From the NCBI GenBank assembly GCA_046299415.1, contig JBKBII010000010.1, positions 1 to 64,000 on the forward strand: 64,000 nt of DNA, in the 5' to 3' direction. The DNA is from JBKBII01 sp046299415. GTDB lineage: Bacteria; Pseudomonadota; Gammaproteobacteria; Ectothiorhodospirales; Ectothiorhodospiraceae. The notes under the pieces are model-generated. The model was not told the DNA's origin, ran no database searches, and saw only the letters and a list, made by a program, of their open reading frames with translations. This document shows positions 56,699 through 64,000 of this stretch, one piece after another (the stretch's first letter is position 1; each line of letters starts with the position of its first letter). Both the position numbers and the translations under genes were made by a program.

Positions 56699-57517
56699 TT
56701 AGGCCTGATCCAGATCAGCACAATCACGCACGTAAACCCAAGCATCCTCCCGGTCGTCGATCGCCGGGTAATAACGTGGCCGCACACCGATGCGCTCAAA
56801 GCCCTCGCTGGCGTACAGGACCAACGCCGCGTGGTTTGAAGGTCGCACCTCGAGAAACAAACGCTTCGCGCCTCGTTCAGCTGCGCTCGACAAAAGACGG
56901 CGCAACATCCAACGACCCACGCCTCGCCCTTGAGCGAAAGGCGCGACCGTCAAGTTCAACAAGTGCCCCTCGTCAGCCCCGTACGAAAGCATCGCATGGC
57001 CGATCAGGGCGCCATTCGGATCTTCAACAACCCAACCGTCATAACCGACTCGCAAGCAATCGCAGAAAATCCCGCGCGTCCACGGAAACAGGTAGGCCGC
57101 CTCTTCGGTCGGCATCAAGGCCTCGATATCGACAAGTTGCATCGCACGCAGCGTCAAGCCGCCCGGCGCAGCATGGCGATAAGGTAGTGCCGGATCACGC
57201 GCAAGCATTGCACCATCAGCCCTCCGTGCGATCCGGCTCGGCTCACGGGGATGTTCCGAAGCCTCCGCCGCAGCCGACGGCCGCCAATCGCTTGTGGCTG
57301 ATGAGCTTTCGCTCGTTTGACGACGAGAACAAGCCTCGCCCGCTGCCGACGCATCGGACGTCATGAACCGCGCTGCGTCGCTGCCGCTGGTCAGACCATC
57401 AAACGATGAGTCACGGCATTGATCGTCGCGATCGATGGCGGCTCCGCGAGGTCGGTCATCGCTTGCATGAGTCGTCACCGTACCTCTCGAGTTCGGACGC
57501 GAATGTCGCTCAGCCAT
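56699..57517 (-). CDS. rimI: RimI-type N-acetyltransferase with long N-terminal extension
   Basis: GNAT enzyme that acetylates the N-terminal alanine of ribosomal protein S18 and related substrates. The domain covers about residues 118-265: LTLRAMQLVDIEAL, LNLTVAPFAQGRGVGRWMLRRLL (acetyl-CoA loop Q/R-G-x-G-x), LFLEVRPSNHAALVLYASEGF and IGVRPRYYP. The preceding ~115 residues are Ser/Asp/Arg/Ala-rich and look disordered. Internal ATGs exist, but none has a good ribosome binding site. It follows the uracil-DNA glycosylase gene by 27 bp, a common pair. tsaB is not next to it. Confidence 0.88.
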   Translation of the reverse strand: MAERHSRPNSRGTVTTHASDDRPRGAAIDRDDQCRDSSFDGLTSGSDAARFMTSDASAAGEACSRRQTSESSSATSDWRPSAAAEASEHPREPSRIARRADGAMLARDPALPYRHAAPGGLTLRAMQLVDIEALMPTEEAAYLFPWTRGIFCDCLRVGYDGWVVEDPNGALIGHAMLSYGADEGHLLNLTVAPFAQGRGVGRWMLRRLLSSAAERGAKRLFLEVRPSNHAALVLYASEGFERIGVRPRYYPAIDDREDAWVYVRDCADLDQA

Positions 57518-57544
57518 CAGATGTACACCACGTTCATCGGATCA

Positions 57545-59164
57545 TCATCCCGCAAGGCTCGCCCGATTCTCGCTGACGATCGCACGGGCCCGCAGCAAAT
57601 CCTGCCACGCAGCGGCCTTGTTCTCCGAAGCACGCAGCAGTGCGGCGGGATGAAAAGTGACCACCACCGGGCATGTAAAACCCGAGTGCTGATATTGCGC
57701 CGCACGCCCACGCCAATCACCGAGGCGGTCCACTCGTTGTTGTAAAAGGCTCGCCGTTGCATGCCGACCCAGAGCCACCAGTACCGAGGGCGCAACCGCC
57801 GCGATCTGTGCGTGCAGATAATCGGCGCAGTGCGCAACCTCTTCCGGTCGTGGATCACGGTTTCGAGGCGGACGACATTTCAGGACGTTCGCCAGATAAA
57901 CCTCGCGGTCTCGGTCCAAACCGAGGGCATCCAACATTCGGTCGAGAAGCTGGCCGGCGGGCCCTACGAATGGCAAGCCTTGACGATCTTCGATTACGCC
58001 CGGCGCCTCGCCGACGAACATCCAGCGCGCGGACCGGTTGCCCGCACCTAACACCGTGCGTTGACGCGAAGCCACCAACTCGGGACAACGAACACAGCCA
58101 GAAACAGACCGTTCGAGCGCGTCCCAATCCAGCGCAGCCACTACCGGTATTCGTACGACGGGTTCCTCGACAGACTCGACCGCACCCCAATGAGTCTCGT
58201 CTCGCCTCGAGGATGCTGATCTAAGGGTTTCCAGATCCGAGGGGGCGACATCTGCGACCGCTGAGCAGGCCTGACCTTCTGCGCACTCTGGCTCAAGCCC
58301 GACTGATCCGCGCTCAGCGGCTGGCGGCCGCTTTTGCGATGCCGATTCATCGGCTCGAACCACACCGGCCGATCCAGGCACACGCACCGCAAACCGCCCT
58401 GCGCGAGCCTCTTGAGCATCCTCGGGCGCTCCGTCGCTCATGCGATCGGCCCGCGTTTGAGGTGATCGCGTCGGAGTACGAGAGTCGAGGTCCACGGTGG
58501 CAACCGTAGGCTCGGCGACCACTCGAGCCGATTGATCGACTGCAATTGGACCACTCGCGTCGACGCCTGAATTTATCGGAATGCCGACACCCACCGCACG
58601 ATTGGAGTGGGACAAATCGGGATCAAACGACGCAGACTTATCCCGTGCAGAAACGTGCGAACCGAGGCTCTGTGCTGGAGGAGTCTGAGATGCAGACCGC
58701 AAACGCTCGGCGCCGGGTCTCGGACCGCTCAGCATCGCGCGCATCCGCCCCAAATTCGTGCGCACCGCGGCACCCTGATCCCAGGTCGCCCCCGGAGGCG
58801 TTGACGTCGATGCCGATTGAGAGGCCTGCACTAATGTCTGTGGGGCAGCCGTGTCTGTCCCGCCCGCGGCAGCGTCTCGCGCCCCCAGATCCGCCGTTGC
58901 GATCGTCTCGGACTGCGCGCCATTCGGCGCGAATCGCTGCTCAGGCACCTGAGCCCCGTGGGGCGCATCGGCCGACACCGCGGCGTCAGAATTGCACTCA
59001 GACGCCACTTCGCGCGAGACCCACAGACTGAGGCCCAGCGCGTCAAGCGCTACATATTGCGCCTCGCGCCATACCGGTTGCGCACGGTTGATCAACGCGA
59101 CCGAGCGCGTCTCAGAGTCGCGCTCGGATGACGCATAGGCGTTCATGTGTCGATCGTCACTCAC
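57545..59164 (-). CDS. Type-4 uracil-DNA glycosylase with ~340-residue disordered N-terminus
   Basis: Fe-S uracil-DNA glycosylase that removes uracil from DNA. The catalytic domain occupies only the last ~195 residues: Cys pair in SGCVRCPELVASR, active-site GEAPGVIEDRQGLPFVGPAG, Cys in LKCRPPRNRDP, fourth Cys in EVAHCADYL, and the HP motif VVTFHPAALL. All four cluster ligands are present. The first ~340 residues are Ser/Ala/Arg/Asp/Gln-rich and unlike a fold, although a short conserved-looking opening (ALDALGLSLWVSR) resembles the N-terminus of some family members. The GTG start (59164) overlaps the leuA stop; ATG 59146 is the alternative. Confidence 0.9.
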   Translation of the reverse strand: MSDDRHMNAYASSERDSETRSVALINRAQPVWREAQYVALDALGLSLWVSREVASECNSDAAVSADAPHGAQVPEQRFAPNGAQSETIATADLGARDAAAGGTDTAAPQTLVQASQSASTSTPPGATWDQGAAVRTNLGRMRAMLSGPRPGAERLRSASQTPPAQSLGSHVSARDKSASFDPDLSHSNRAVGVGIPINSGVDASGPIAVDQSARVVAEPTVATVDLDSRTPTRSPQTRADRMSDGAPEDAQEARAGRFAVRVPGSAGVVRADESASQKRPPAAERGSVGLEPECAEGQACSAVADVAPSDLETLRSASSRRDETHWGAVESVEEPVVRIPVVAALDWDALERSVSGCVRCPELVASRQRTVLGAGNRSARWMFVGEAPGVIEDRQGLPFVGPAGQLLDRMLDALGLDRDREVYLANVLKCRPPRNRDPRPEEVAHCADYLHAQIAAVAPSVLVALGRHATASLLQQRVDRLGDWRGRAAQYQHSGFTCPVVVTFHPAALLRASENKAAAWQDLLRARAIVSENRASLAG

Positions 59165-60747
59165 ACGCCATCGAAACCGGACTCGCCATGCGCGTGCCCG
59201 TCATGCTGCGGATGAGTGCGATCGAGGGCTGACAGGCGATCGAGTGCATTCAAATAGGCCAAAGCCGAAGCCACGACGATGTCGGTATCTGCACCGAGGC
59301 CATTGACGATGCGGCCGCCACGCTCGAGACGGACCGTGACCTCCCCTTGCGCATCGGTCCCCGTGGTGATGTTGTTCACCGAATACAACAACAGCTTCGC
59401 GCCCGACTCGAGCTGCGACTCGATCGCTCGAAACACAGCATCCACCGGCCCTGCACCGGTCGCCCTGCCGTTTATCGTACGGCCATCGTGCTTGAACTCG
59501 ACCTCAGCCTGCGGCGTCTGCCCGGTCTCGCTGACCACGTGCAACCGCTCCAACATCAGTCTCGGCGCCGCGTCGTACCTCGTTTCGCTCAACAGCGCCT
59601 GCAGATCTTCGTCGAAAATCCCCGATTTCTTATCGGCAAGACGCTTGAATCGCTCGAACACGGCGTCGAGCTGCTGCGGTGAATCGAAGCTGATTCCGAG
59701 CTGCTCGTAGCGATCCTTCAGCGCGCTGCGACCCGACAACTTGCCCAGCACGATTCGATTGGCGGTCCAACCCACGTCCTCAGCCCGCATGATTTCGTAG
59801 GTATCGCGATGCTTCAGCACGCCGTCCTGGTGAATCCCCGACTCGTGCGCAAAAGCATTAGCTCCCACGATCGCCTTATTGGGCTGAACCGGAAAACCAG
59901 TGATCGAAGAAACCAGTCGCGACGTTGGCACGATCTCCGTCGTCTCGATGCCCGTCGCCACAGGAAAGACATCAGAACGGGTGCGCACCGCCATGACGAT
60001 TTCCTCGAGTGACGCGTTACCGGCGCGCTCGCCCAGTGCATTGATCGTACATTCGACCTGCCGGGCCCCATTGAGAACAGCACTCAACGAGTTCGCAACC
60101 GCCAAACCCAGATCGTTGTGGCAATGAACCGAAAACACCGCCTTGTCGGCGTTCGGCACACGCGCCATCAACTCACGCACACGCGCACCAAACTGCTCAG
60201 GTACCGCGTAGCCAACGGTATCCGGAATGTTGATCGTCGTCGCACCGGCGGCAATCGCCTGCTCGACGATCCGGCAGAGAAAATCGATTTCGGAGCGACC
60301 CGCGTCCTCGCAGGAAAACTCAACATCGTCGGTAAAACGTCGCGCGAAACGCACGGCGGCCGTAGCGCGCTCGACAACGGTGTCCGGCGTCATACGCAAC
60401 TTATGCTGCATATGGATCGGGCTCGTCGCGATAAACGTGTGAATGCGACACCGCTCGGCCCCGGCCAAGGCCTCGGCTGCGCGTTTGATATCGTCTTCCC
60501 GCGCTCGGGTCAAACCACAAACCGTCGCCTCTCGCACGGTTTTCGCAATCGCCTGCACCGCCGCAAAATCACCGGGGCTCGCTGCCGGGAAACCCGCTTC
60601 GATCACATCGACGCGCAACCGCTCGAGTGCCTGCGCAATCCGCAATTTCTCATCCCGCGTCATTGACGCGCCGGGACTTTGCTCACCGTCCCGAAGCGTC
60701 GTATCGAAAATGATCAAGCGCTGATTGTCGTTCATCGTCTCGCTCAT
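59161..60747 (-). CDS. leuA: 2-Isopropylmalate synthase
   Basis: First committed step of leucine synthesis: acetyl-CoA plus 2-oxoisovalerate. The 528 aa product shows LIIFDTTLRDGEQSPGASM, VEFSCEDAGRSEIDF, FSVHCHNDLGLAVANSL (metal His), NAFAHESGIHQDGVLKHRDTYEI, and the C-terminal regulatory LeuA_dimer domain that confers leucine feedback (VNNITTGTDAQGEVTVRLE). It sits 135 bp downstream of pssA. The order psd-like, pssA, leuA is known in beta- and gammaproteobacteria, often with ilvC upstream; ilvC is missing here. No leader peptide or T-box is seen. Confidence 0.97.
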   Translation of the reverse strand: MSETMNDNQRLIIFDTTLRDGEQSPGASMTRDEKLRIAQALERLRVDVIEAGFPAASPGDFAAVQAIAKTVREATVCGLTRAREDDIKRAAEALAGAERCRIHTFIATSPIHMQHKLRMTPDTVVERATAAVRFARRFTDDVEFSCEDAGRSEIDFLCRIVEQAIAAGATTINIPDTVGYAVPEQFGARVRELMARVPNADKAVFSVHCHNDLGLAVANSLSAVLNGARQVECTINALGERAGNASLEEIVMAVRTRSDVFPVATGIETTEIVPTSRLVSSITGFPVQPNKAIVGANAFAHESGIHQDGVLKHRDTYEIMRAEDVGWTANRIVLGKLSGRSALKDRYEQLGISFDSPQQLDAVFERFKRLADKKSGIFDEDLQALLSETRYDAAPRLMLERLHVVSETGQTPQAEVEFKHDGRTINGRATGAGPVDAVFRAIESQLESGAKLLLYSVNNITTGTDAQGEVTVRLERGGRIVNGLGADTDIVVASALAYLNALDRLSALDRTHPQHDGHAHGESGFDGV

Positions 60748-60882
60748 CCGAATCGCCTTGTAGCCGAACTGCCCACGACCCGCCCGGCCTCAGATCATCC
60801 GTAAGGCATGTCTTTACGCCTCGTCGACCCCGGAACCAAAAACCAAACCGCATCACCCACCCAAATCAAGCGGCCGGGAAAA

Positions 60883-61854
60883 TCAATCGCTCCGACCCGT
60901 CTGTTGCGGTTTCTCTGCGCGCTCGACTGATGGCGCTGAGTCGGATTTGGCTGACACGACTGGTTCACCGTCAGACGACGGCCCCCCGGTGTCGCGCATT
61001 CGCCGCTGACGATGACGAACAGCCCTGACCAGCATCAACACCGGCCCGGAAATCGCGTACAGGGCAAAACCGGTCAGCAGCACTTTCGGCGGGTCCAGCG
61101 CCAGCAACATGAACACCGCCACCACCGCCAGAAGCGCAAAAAACGGCACACGGTGACGAAAATCCATGTCCTTGAAGCTGAAATACGTGACGCTACTGAC
61201 CATCAGAACGCCGCCGGCTATCGTCACAAACAACGCGATCGGCAGTAACCACTCATGCCGCAGAGTCAGATCTTCCGCCACCCACACGAATCCGACCAAT
61301 AAGGCCGCAGAAGCCGGGCTCGGCAAGCCCTGAAAAAAACGCTTGTCAGCGATCGCCAGGCGGGCATTGAAGCGAGCGAGCCGCAAGGCCGTCGCCGTCG
61401 CATAAAAGAACGCCGCCAGCCAGCCGACGTTACCGAGCGCCTGCAACTGCCACAAATACATAATCAAGGCCGGCGCCACGCCAAAGGCGACGAGATCCGA
61501 TAGCGAATCGAACTGCGCGCCGAACTCGCTCTGCGTGTTGGTCATGCGGGCAATACGCCCATCGAGCGTATCGAGCACCATCGCGACGAACACCGCGATC
61601 GCTGCGTAAGCGAACTCGCCGTTGATCGCTGAAACCAGCGCAAAGAACCCACCGAACAGAACGCCCGTCGTAAACAGATTCGGCAACAGATAAACACCGC
61701 GCCGACGTCCGCTCAGCGCCTTCACGGACTGCCCGTAGCGAGCGTCCGCGTCATCGTTTCCGTCATCGTCACCGGGTAAATCGCCGCGCCCCGCCCGATT
61801 GTCTTGACCAAGATTCCTCAACGCGTCATCGGGTCCATGTCGGTGGTCACTCAT
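60883..61854 (-). CDS. pssA: CDP-diacylglycerol--serine O-phosphatidyltransferase
   Basis: Integral membrane CDP-alcohol phosphotransferase making phosphatidylserine, the precursor of phosphatidylethanolamine. The motif DG-x2-AR-x8-G-x3-D-x3-D is intact: DGRIARMTNTQSEFGAQFDSLSD. It has about eight hydrophobic segments, preceded by a polar N-terminus of about 50 aa and followed by a polar tail of about 40 aa (323 aa in total). Type II enzymes are usually 230-280 aa. The ATG overlaps the psd-like stop as ATGA. Confidence 0.95.
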   Translation of the reverse strand: MSDHRHGPDDALRNLGQDNRAGRGDLPGDDDGNDDADARYGQSVKALSGRRRGVYLLPNLFTTGVLFGGFFALVSAINGEFAYAAIAVFVAMVLDTLDGRIARMTNTQSEFGAQFDSLSDLVAFGVAPALIMYLWQLQALGNVGWLAAFFYATATALRLARFNARLAIADKRFFQGLPSPASAALLVGFVWVAEDLTLRHEWLLPIALFVTIAGGVLMVSSVTYFSFKDMDFRHRVPFFALLAVVAVFMLLALDPPKVLLTGFALYAISGPVLMLVRAVRHRQRRMRDTGGPSSDGEPVVSAKSDSAPSVERAEKPQQTGRSD

Positions 61855-62519
61855 GCTTTGATGCCCCGCGTCTCATCGTCGGCAGCCGTTCGATCCTCGC
61901 GCCGACCCTCGGCCAGCGCGCCGAGCAAATCTGATCCAGCTAAAAGCGACTGTCCCGGACGCGCCGAAATGTCCGCGTCGAGCGGTACCCACAACGCCAC
62001 CCGCAAGCCAAAACCTGCAAAACCCAGTCGCCGGCCACGGCCGAAACGCGCGCCCCCGGATCGCGGCAATCTAATCAAGGAAAACGGCGTCCGGCGAGCA
62101 AAACCCAGCGTAAACGCATCGCCCTCATCCGTATTGAAAGCGAGACACCACCAGCGCTGTTCACGACCGCTGCCATCGGTTATCGACACCGCCTGCACCT
62201 TCTCGAGGCGCGCCTCCTGCGGGGCGTGAATGTTGAACTCACCGAAGGCGCGCTGCGCCATCACGACACGCCGCGCAGGCGTGCCAGTGACCGGGTCGCG
62301 GCCCTTATCGACAACCTCGACGGACGCGTCGGCCGGAGCGACCAGACCTCGGGCCAGAGGCTTCGGGCGCCGCCGCAGATCTCGAAAAATCAGCAGCATG
62401 ACAACGGCGAGCGCAGCGAACAGTCCGCCCATTGCCGTTTCACCCAACACAATCGAAATCACCGCCAGCCAAGCGGTGCCCAGAACAAACAAACGGCCTT
62501 CAGGAGCAATTGGAAACAT
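61851..62519 (-). CDS. Phosphatidylserine decarboxylase-like protein lacking the pyruvoyl serine
   Basis: 222 aa, arranged like a short-type phosphatidylserine decarboxylase: two N-terminal hydrophobic segments, FRDLRRRPKPLARGLVAPADASVEVV with Asp64, the FNIHAP block with His98 (family DVHVNR), and a C-terminal part RLGFAGFGLRVALWVPL. In true enzymes the corresponding stretch reads FGS-R, where the Ser becomes the pyruvoyl cofactor after self-cleavage. Here the residues are Phe170-Gly171-Leu172, so no pyruvoyl group can form there. It is translationally coupled to pssA. It is likely a non-catalytic homologue or a PssA partner, and a genuine psd should exist elsewhere. The ribosome binding site is weak. 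Confidence 0.8.
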   Translation of the reverse strand: MFPIAPEGRLFVLGTAWLAVISIVLGETAMGGLFAALAVVMLLIFRDLRRRPKPLARGLVAPADASVEVVDKGRDPVTGTPARRVVMAQRAFGEFNIHAPQEARLEKVQAVSITDGSGREQRWWCLAFNTDEGDAFTLGFARRTPFSLIRLPRSGGARFGRGRRLGFAGFGLRVALWVPLDADISARPGQSLLAGSDLLGALAEGRREDRTAADDETRGIKA

Positions 62520-62884
62520 ATTTAGAGTGTAGCAGCACCGAAAGATGGGCTTGCACCCGTGTGGCTCCGGGACACCTTTTCAGCAAGATCGACTCCAACG
62601 CCTGGGGTGTGTCGATCACCGCAGCGTATGGCCACGGAACGCGAACGTCCGCCGTCGTGAGCGCTTTCAGGGGTCCTTGAACACCGTACCAGGGCAAGAA
62701 CACTGACGACCGACGGCATTCACTCGCGACACCCATGAACCACGCGAGATCGAACTTCACCAGATGCAAATCACAGCTGTATTGGTCGTATTGGGCATCG
62801 CCGACTGTGGTCGCGCTACTCGCTCTCAGGGCATTGCCGCGTCACGAAAGGCCGACGCCACGACCCGTCATCCGCGACGAGAAA
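62520..62884. other. Intergenic stretch upstream of the psd-like gene
   Basis: About 365 bp. On the minus strand TACACT lies 6 nt from the psd-like ATG, which would give a near-leaderless transcript if it is a -10 box. A 90-codon frame here has no recognisable content. No ilvC remnant is seen. Confidence 0.35.
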
Positions 62885-64000
62885 TCAGGCCCTCCGCGAA
62901 GCCCTCGCTGTCTTGATCTGTCGTTCGAGTCGACGCGCCTCGGACCCGTCCGACTCGCCAGACACATCAAGGGCCGCCAAGCGCATCACTCGCAACTCTG
63001 GCCCCGCCGACTCGAGGGCATAGCCATAACACGCGCCAATTCGCTGTTTGAGACACAAGGGCAATCGCCAACGCGTCTTCATGGCTGCCCCAAGACGTGC
63101 GGGCCACTGCGACTTCAGCCAACCATCAGCGACGTCAGGCTGAACTTCGACACCGTCCCGCAACGCGCGTTGAACCACAGAAAGCAACGCAAATTCACCA
63201 GCCTGATGAAGCAATGCCGCGCTATGAGCCGACTCATCCACCATGTCGAAAGCGGACAGACGCGCGGCAACACAGGCCGCCATGTTCGCTGCACGCTCAT
63301 ACAATTTTGCGGCTCGATCCTTCACCCAGTCGGTGTCGAACTCGATCTCGAGGCGCTGTTGCCGCACGGCCACGTAACGTCGCGCAACGTCGACTCCGAG
63401 CTCAGCAACCGCCCCCGACAGCGAGCCGATCGGCTCCACCGAGCGCACATATCGGCGCTGGTTGGCCAAATCGATCAGGCGCGCATGCAATATTGGTTCA
63501 TCGCGCCATGCCTCGATCAAGGCCTGCGCATCGACAGCCGCGCGAGCCGACGGCATCCTGGCTGCAGGCCGATAATCCGGAATCGGAACGCCGTTTTTCA
63601 ACGCACTCAGTAAACGTTGATTGACGATCGAAGCGACTGATCCATCGCCGCGTTCTCCATCCGAGCCGATCCCGGCATCGCCCGGAATCTGATCGGAGCC
63701 ACGACCCGCCCCCGCATCCACCGAGACCAGTGCAGCCTCGAATGCAGCACGTAGCCGTGCGTCATCAACGGGCTGTTGGAGCCACGCTCCCACATTGGCG
63801 CGGCGCGCCTCCACCAACTGTGATCGATCGCTCCGATCAGCCACGATTATCACTGCAGAGCGGCGATTGCTGGCACGCATCTGCGCGACCCATGGCAACG
63901 CTGCCCCGTCACCCAAATGATGATCGATCAGAATCAAGTCAGGCGACAACCGACTCGAAACCCAGTCGCGCGCCTCCTGAAGACAGCGCCCCATCAAAAT
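62885..64000 (-). CDS. Receiver-HDOD regulatory protein, 5' end outside the window
   Basis: The frame is open to the window edge. The first visible residues are the middle of a response-regulator receiver domain: PDLILIDHHLGDG holds the phospho-acceptor Asp, and GAWLQQP stands where the conserved Lys-Pro normally occurs, with Gln instead of Lys. A Gly/Ser/Asp linker follows, then an HDOD domain (LLSALKNGVPIPDYR, ALIEAWRDEPILHARLIDLAN, ESAHSAALLHQAGEFALL). HDOD proteins relay signals without a known enzymatic activity. About 30-40 N-terminal residues are missing. Confidence 0.8.
   Translation of the reverse strand: MLMGRCLQEARDWVSSRLSPDLILIDHHLGDGAALPWVAQMRASNRRSAVIIVADRSDRSQLVEARRANVGAWLQQPVDDARLRAAFEAALVSVDAGAGRGSDQIPGDAGIGSDGERGDGSVASIVNQRLLSALKNGVPIPDYRPAARMPSARAAVDAQALIEAWRDEPILHARLIDLANQRRYVRSVEPIGSLSGAVAELGVDVARRYVAVRQQRLEIEFDTDWVKDRAAKLYERAANMAACVAARLSAFDMVDESAHSAALLHQAGEFALLSVVQRALRDGVEVQPDVADGWLKSQWPARLGAAMKTRWRLPLCLKQRIGACYGYALESAGPELRVMRLAALDVSGESDGSEARRLERQIKTARASRRA

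Noticed and set aside
62500..62769. 90-codon minus-strand frame upstream of the psd-like gene
   Set aside because: Overlaps the psd-like start, no ribosome binding site and no recognisable fold.
1..64000. CRISPR arrays, insertion sequences, prophage or integron
   Set aside because: No regularly spaced repeats, transposase, integrase or phage structural genes are visible anywhere in the window.

Overview
The window reads as chromosomal DNA of a GC-rich gammaproteobacterium. Three conserved neighbourhoods support this: rpmI-rplT-pheS-pheT-ihfA-merR ending near a tRNA; the ubiI-type/ubiH/pepP/ygfB group facing zapA-6S RNA-fthC; and psd-like-pssA-leuA. ZapA, 6S RNA, IHF-alpha, RimK, Tpx and CydDC all fit that group. 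The sequence does not place it below class level. I see no phage, insertion sequence, plasmid, CRISPR array or defence island: this is core chromosome. It is unusually loosely packed. Adding up the features listed gives about 77% coding, with many 300-1500 bp spacers, some inside operons that are normally tight.

Layout. 0.2-3.0 kb: an unknown two-TM protein translationally coupled to trmO. 3.4-4.9 kb: a CobW-type metallochaperone GTPase. 5.4-11.1 kb: tRNA-Arg(CCG), merR-type regulator, ihfA, pheT, pheS, rplT and rpmI (minus strand, infC missing upstream). 11.9-16.7 kb: an ArnT-like GT-C and an ArnC/DPM-like GT2, with a flippase-type membrane protein divergent. 16.9-22.2 kb: a succinylglutamate-desuccinylase-like protein, rimK, an LpxH-like phosphoesterase and dgkA. 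22.8-29.2 kb: a split glycine cleavage cluster gcvT-gcvH-gcvPA-tpx-gcvPB with a thiol peroxidase inside. 29.5-36.2 kb: two ubiquinone-type FAD hydroxylases, pepP, ygfB and a small unknown gene. 37-39.3 kb: a zapB-like gene, zapA, 6S RNA and fthC. 39.6-42.1 kb: EVE-domain protein, GST-like protein, a small unknown protein and a stand-alone ModE-type HTH. 42.7-46.7 kb: cydC and cydD. 47.2-54.1 kb: dacB, an EAL-CBS-GGDEF-sensor protein, a small lipoprotein and prfC. 55.1-62.5 kb: a Sel1 protein, then rimI, type-4 UDG, leuA, pssA and a psd-like gene. 62.9 kb to the end: a receiver-HDOD protein cut by the window edge.

Most genes serve translation, one-carbon and folate metabolism, respiration/ubiquinone and envelope lipids. 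The oddest observations are: a PSD-family protein next to pssA that lacks the pyruvoyl-forming serine; a peroxidase gene inside the glycine cleavage cluster; and a recurring habit of hydrophilic insertions and extensions in otherwise conserved proteins (CydC, CydD, CobW, YgfB, UbiH, UDG, RimI and others), paralleled by long spacers. I found no clear new multi-gene defence or biosynthetic system.
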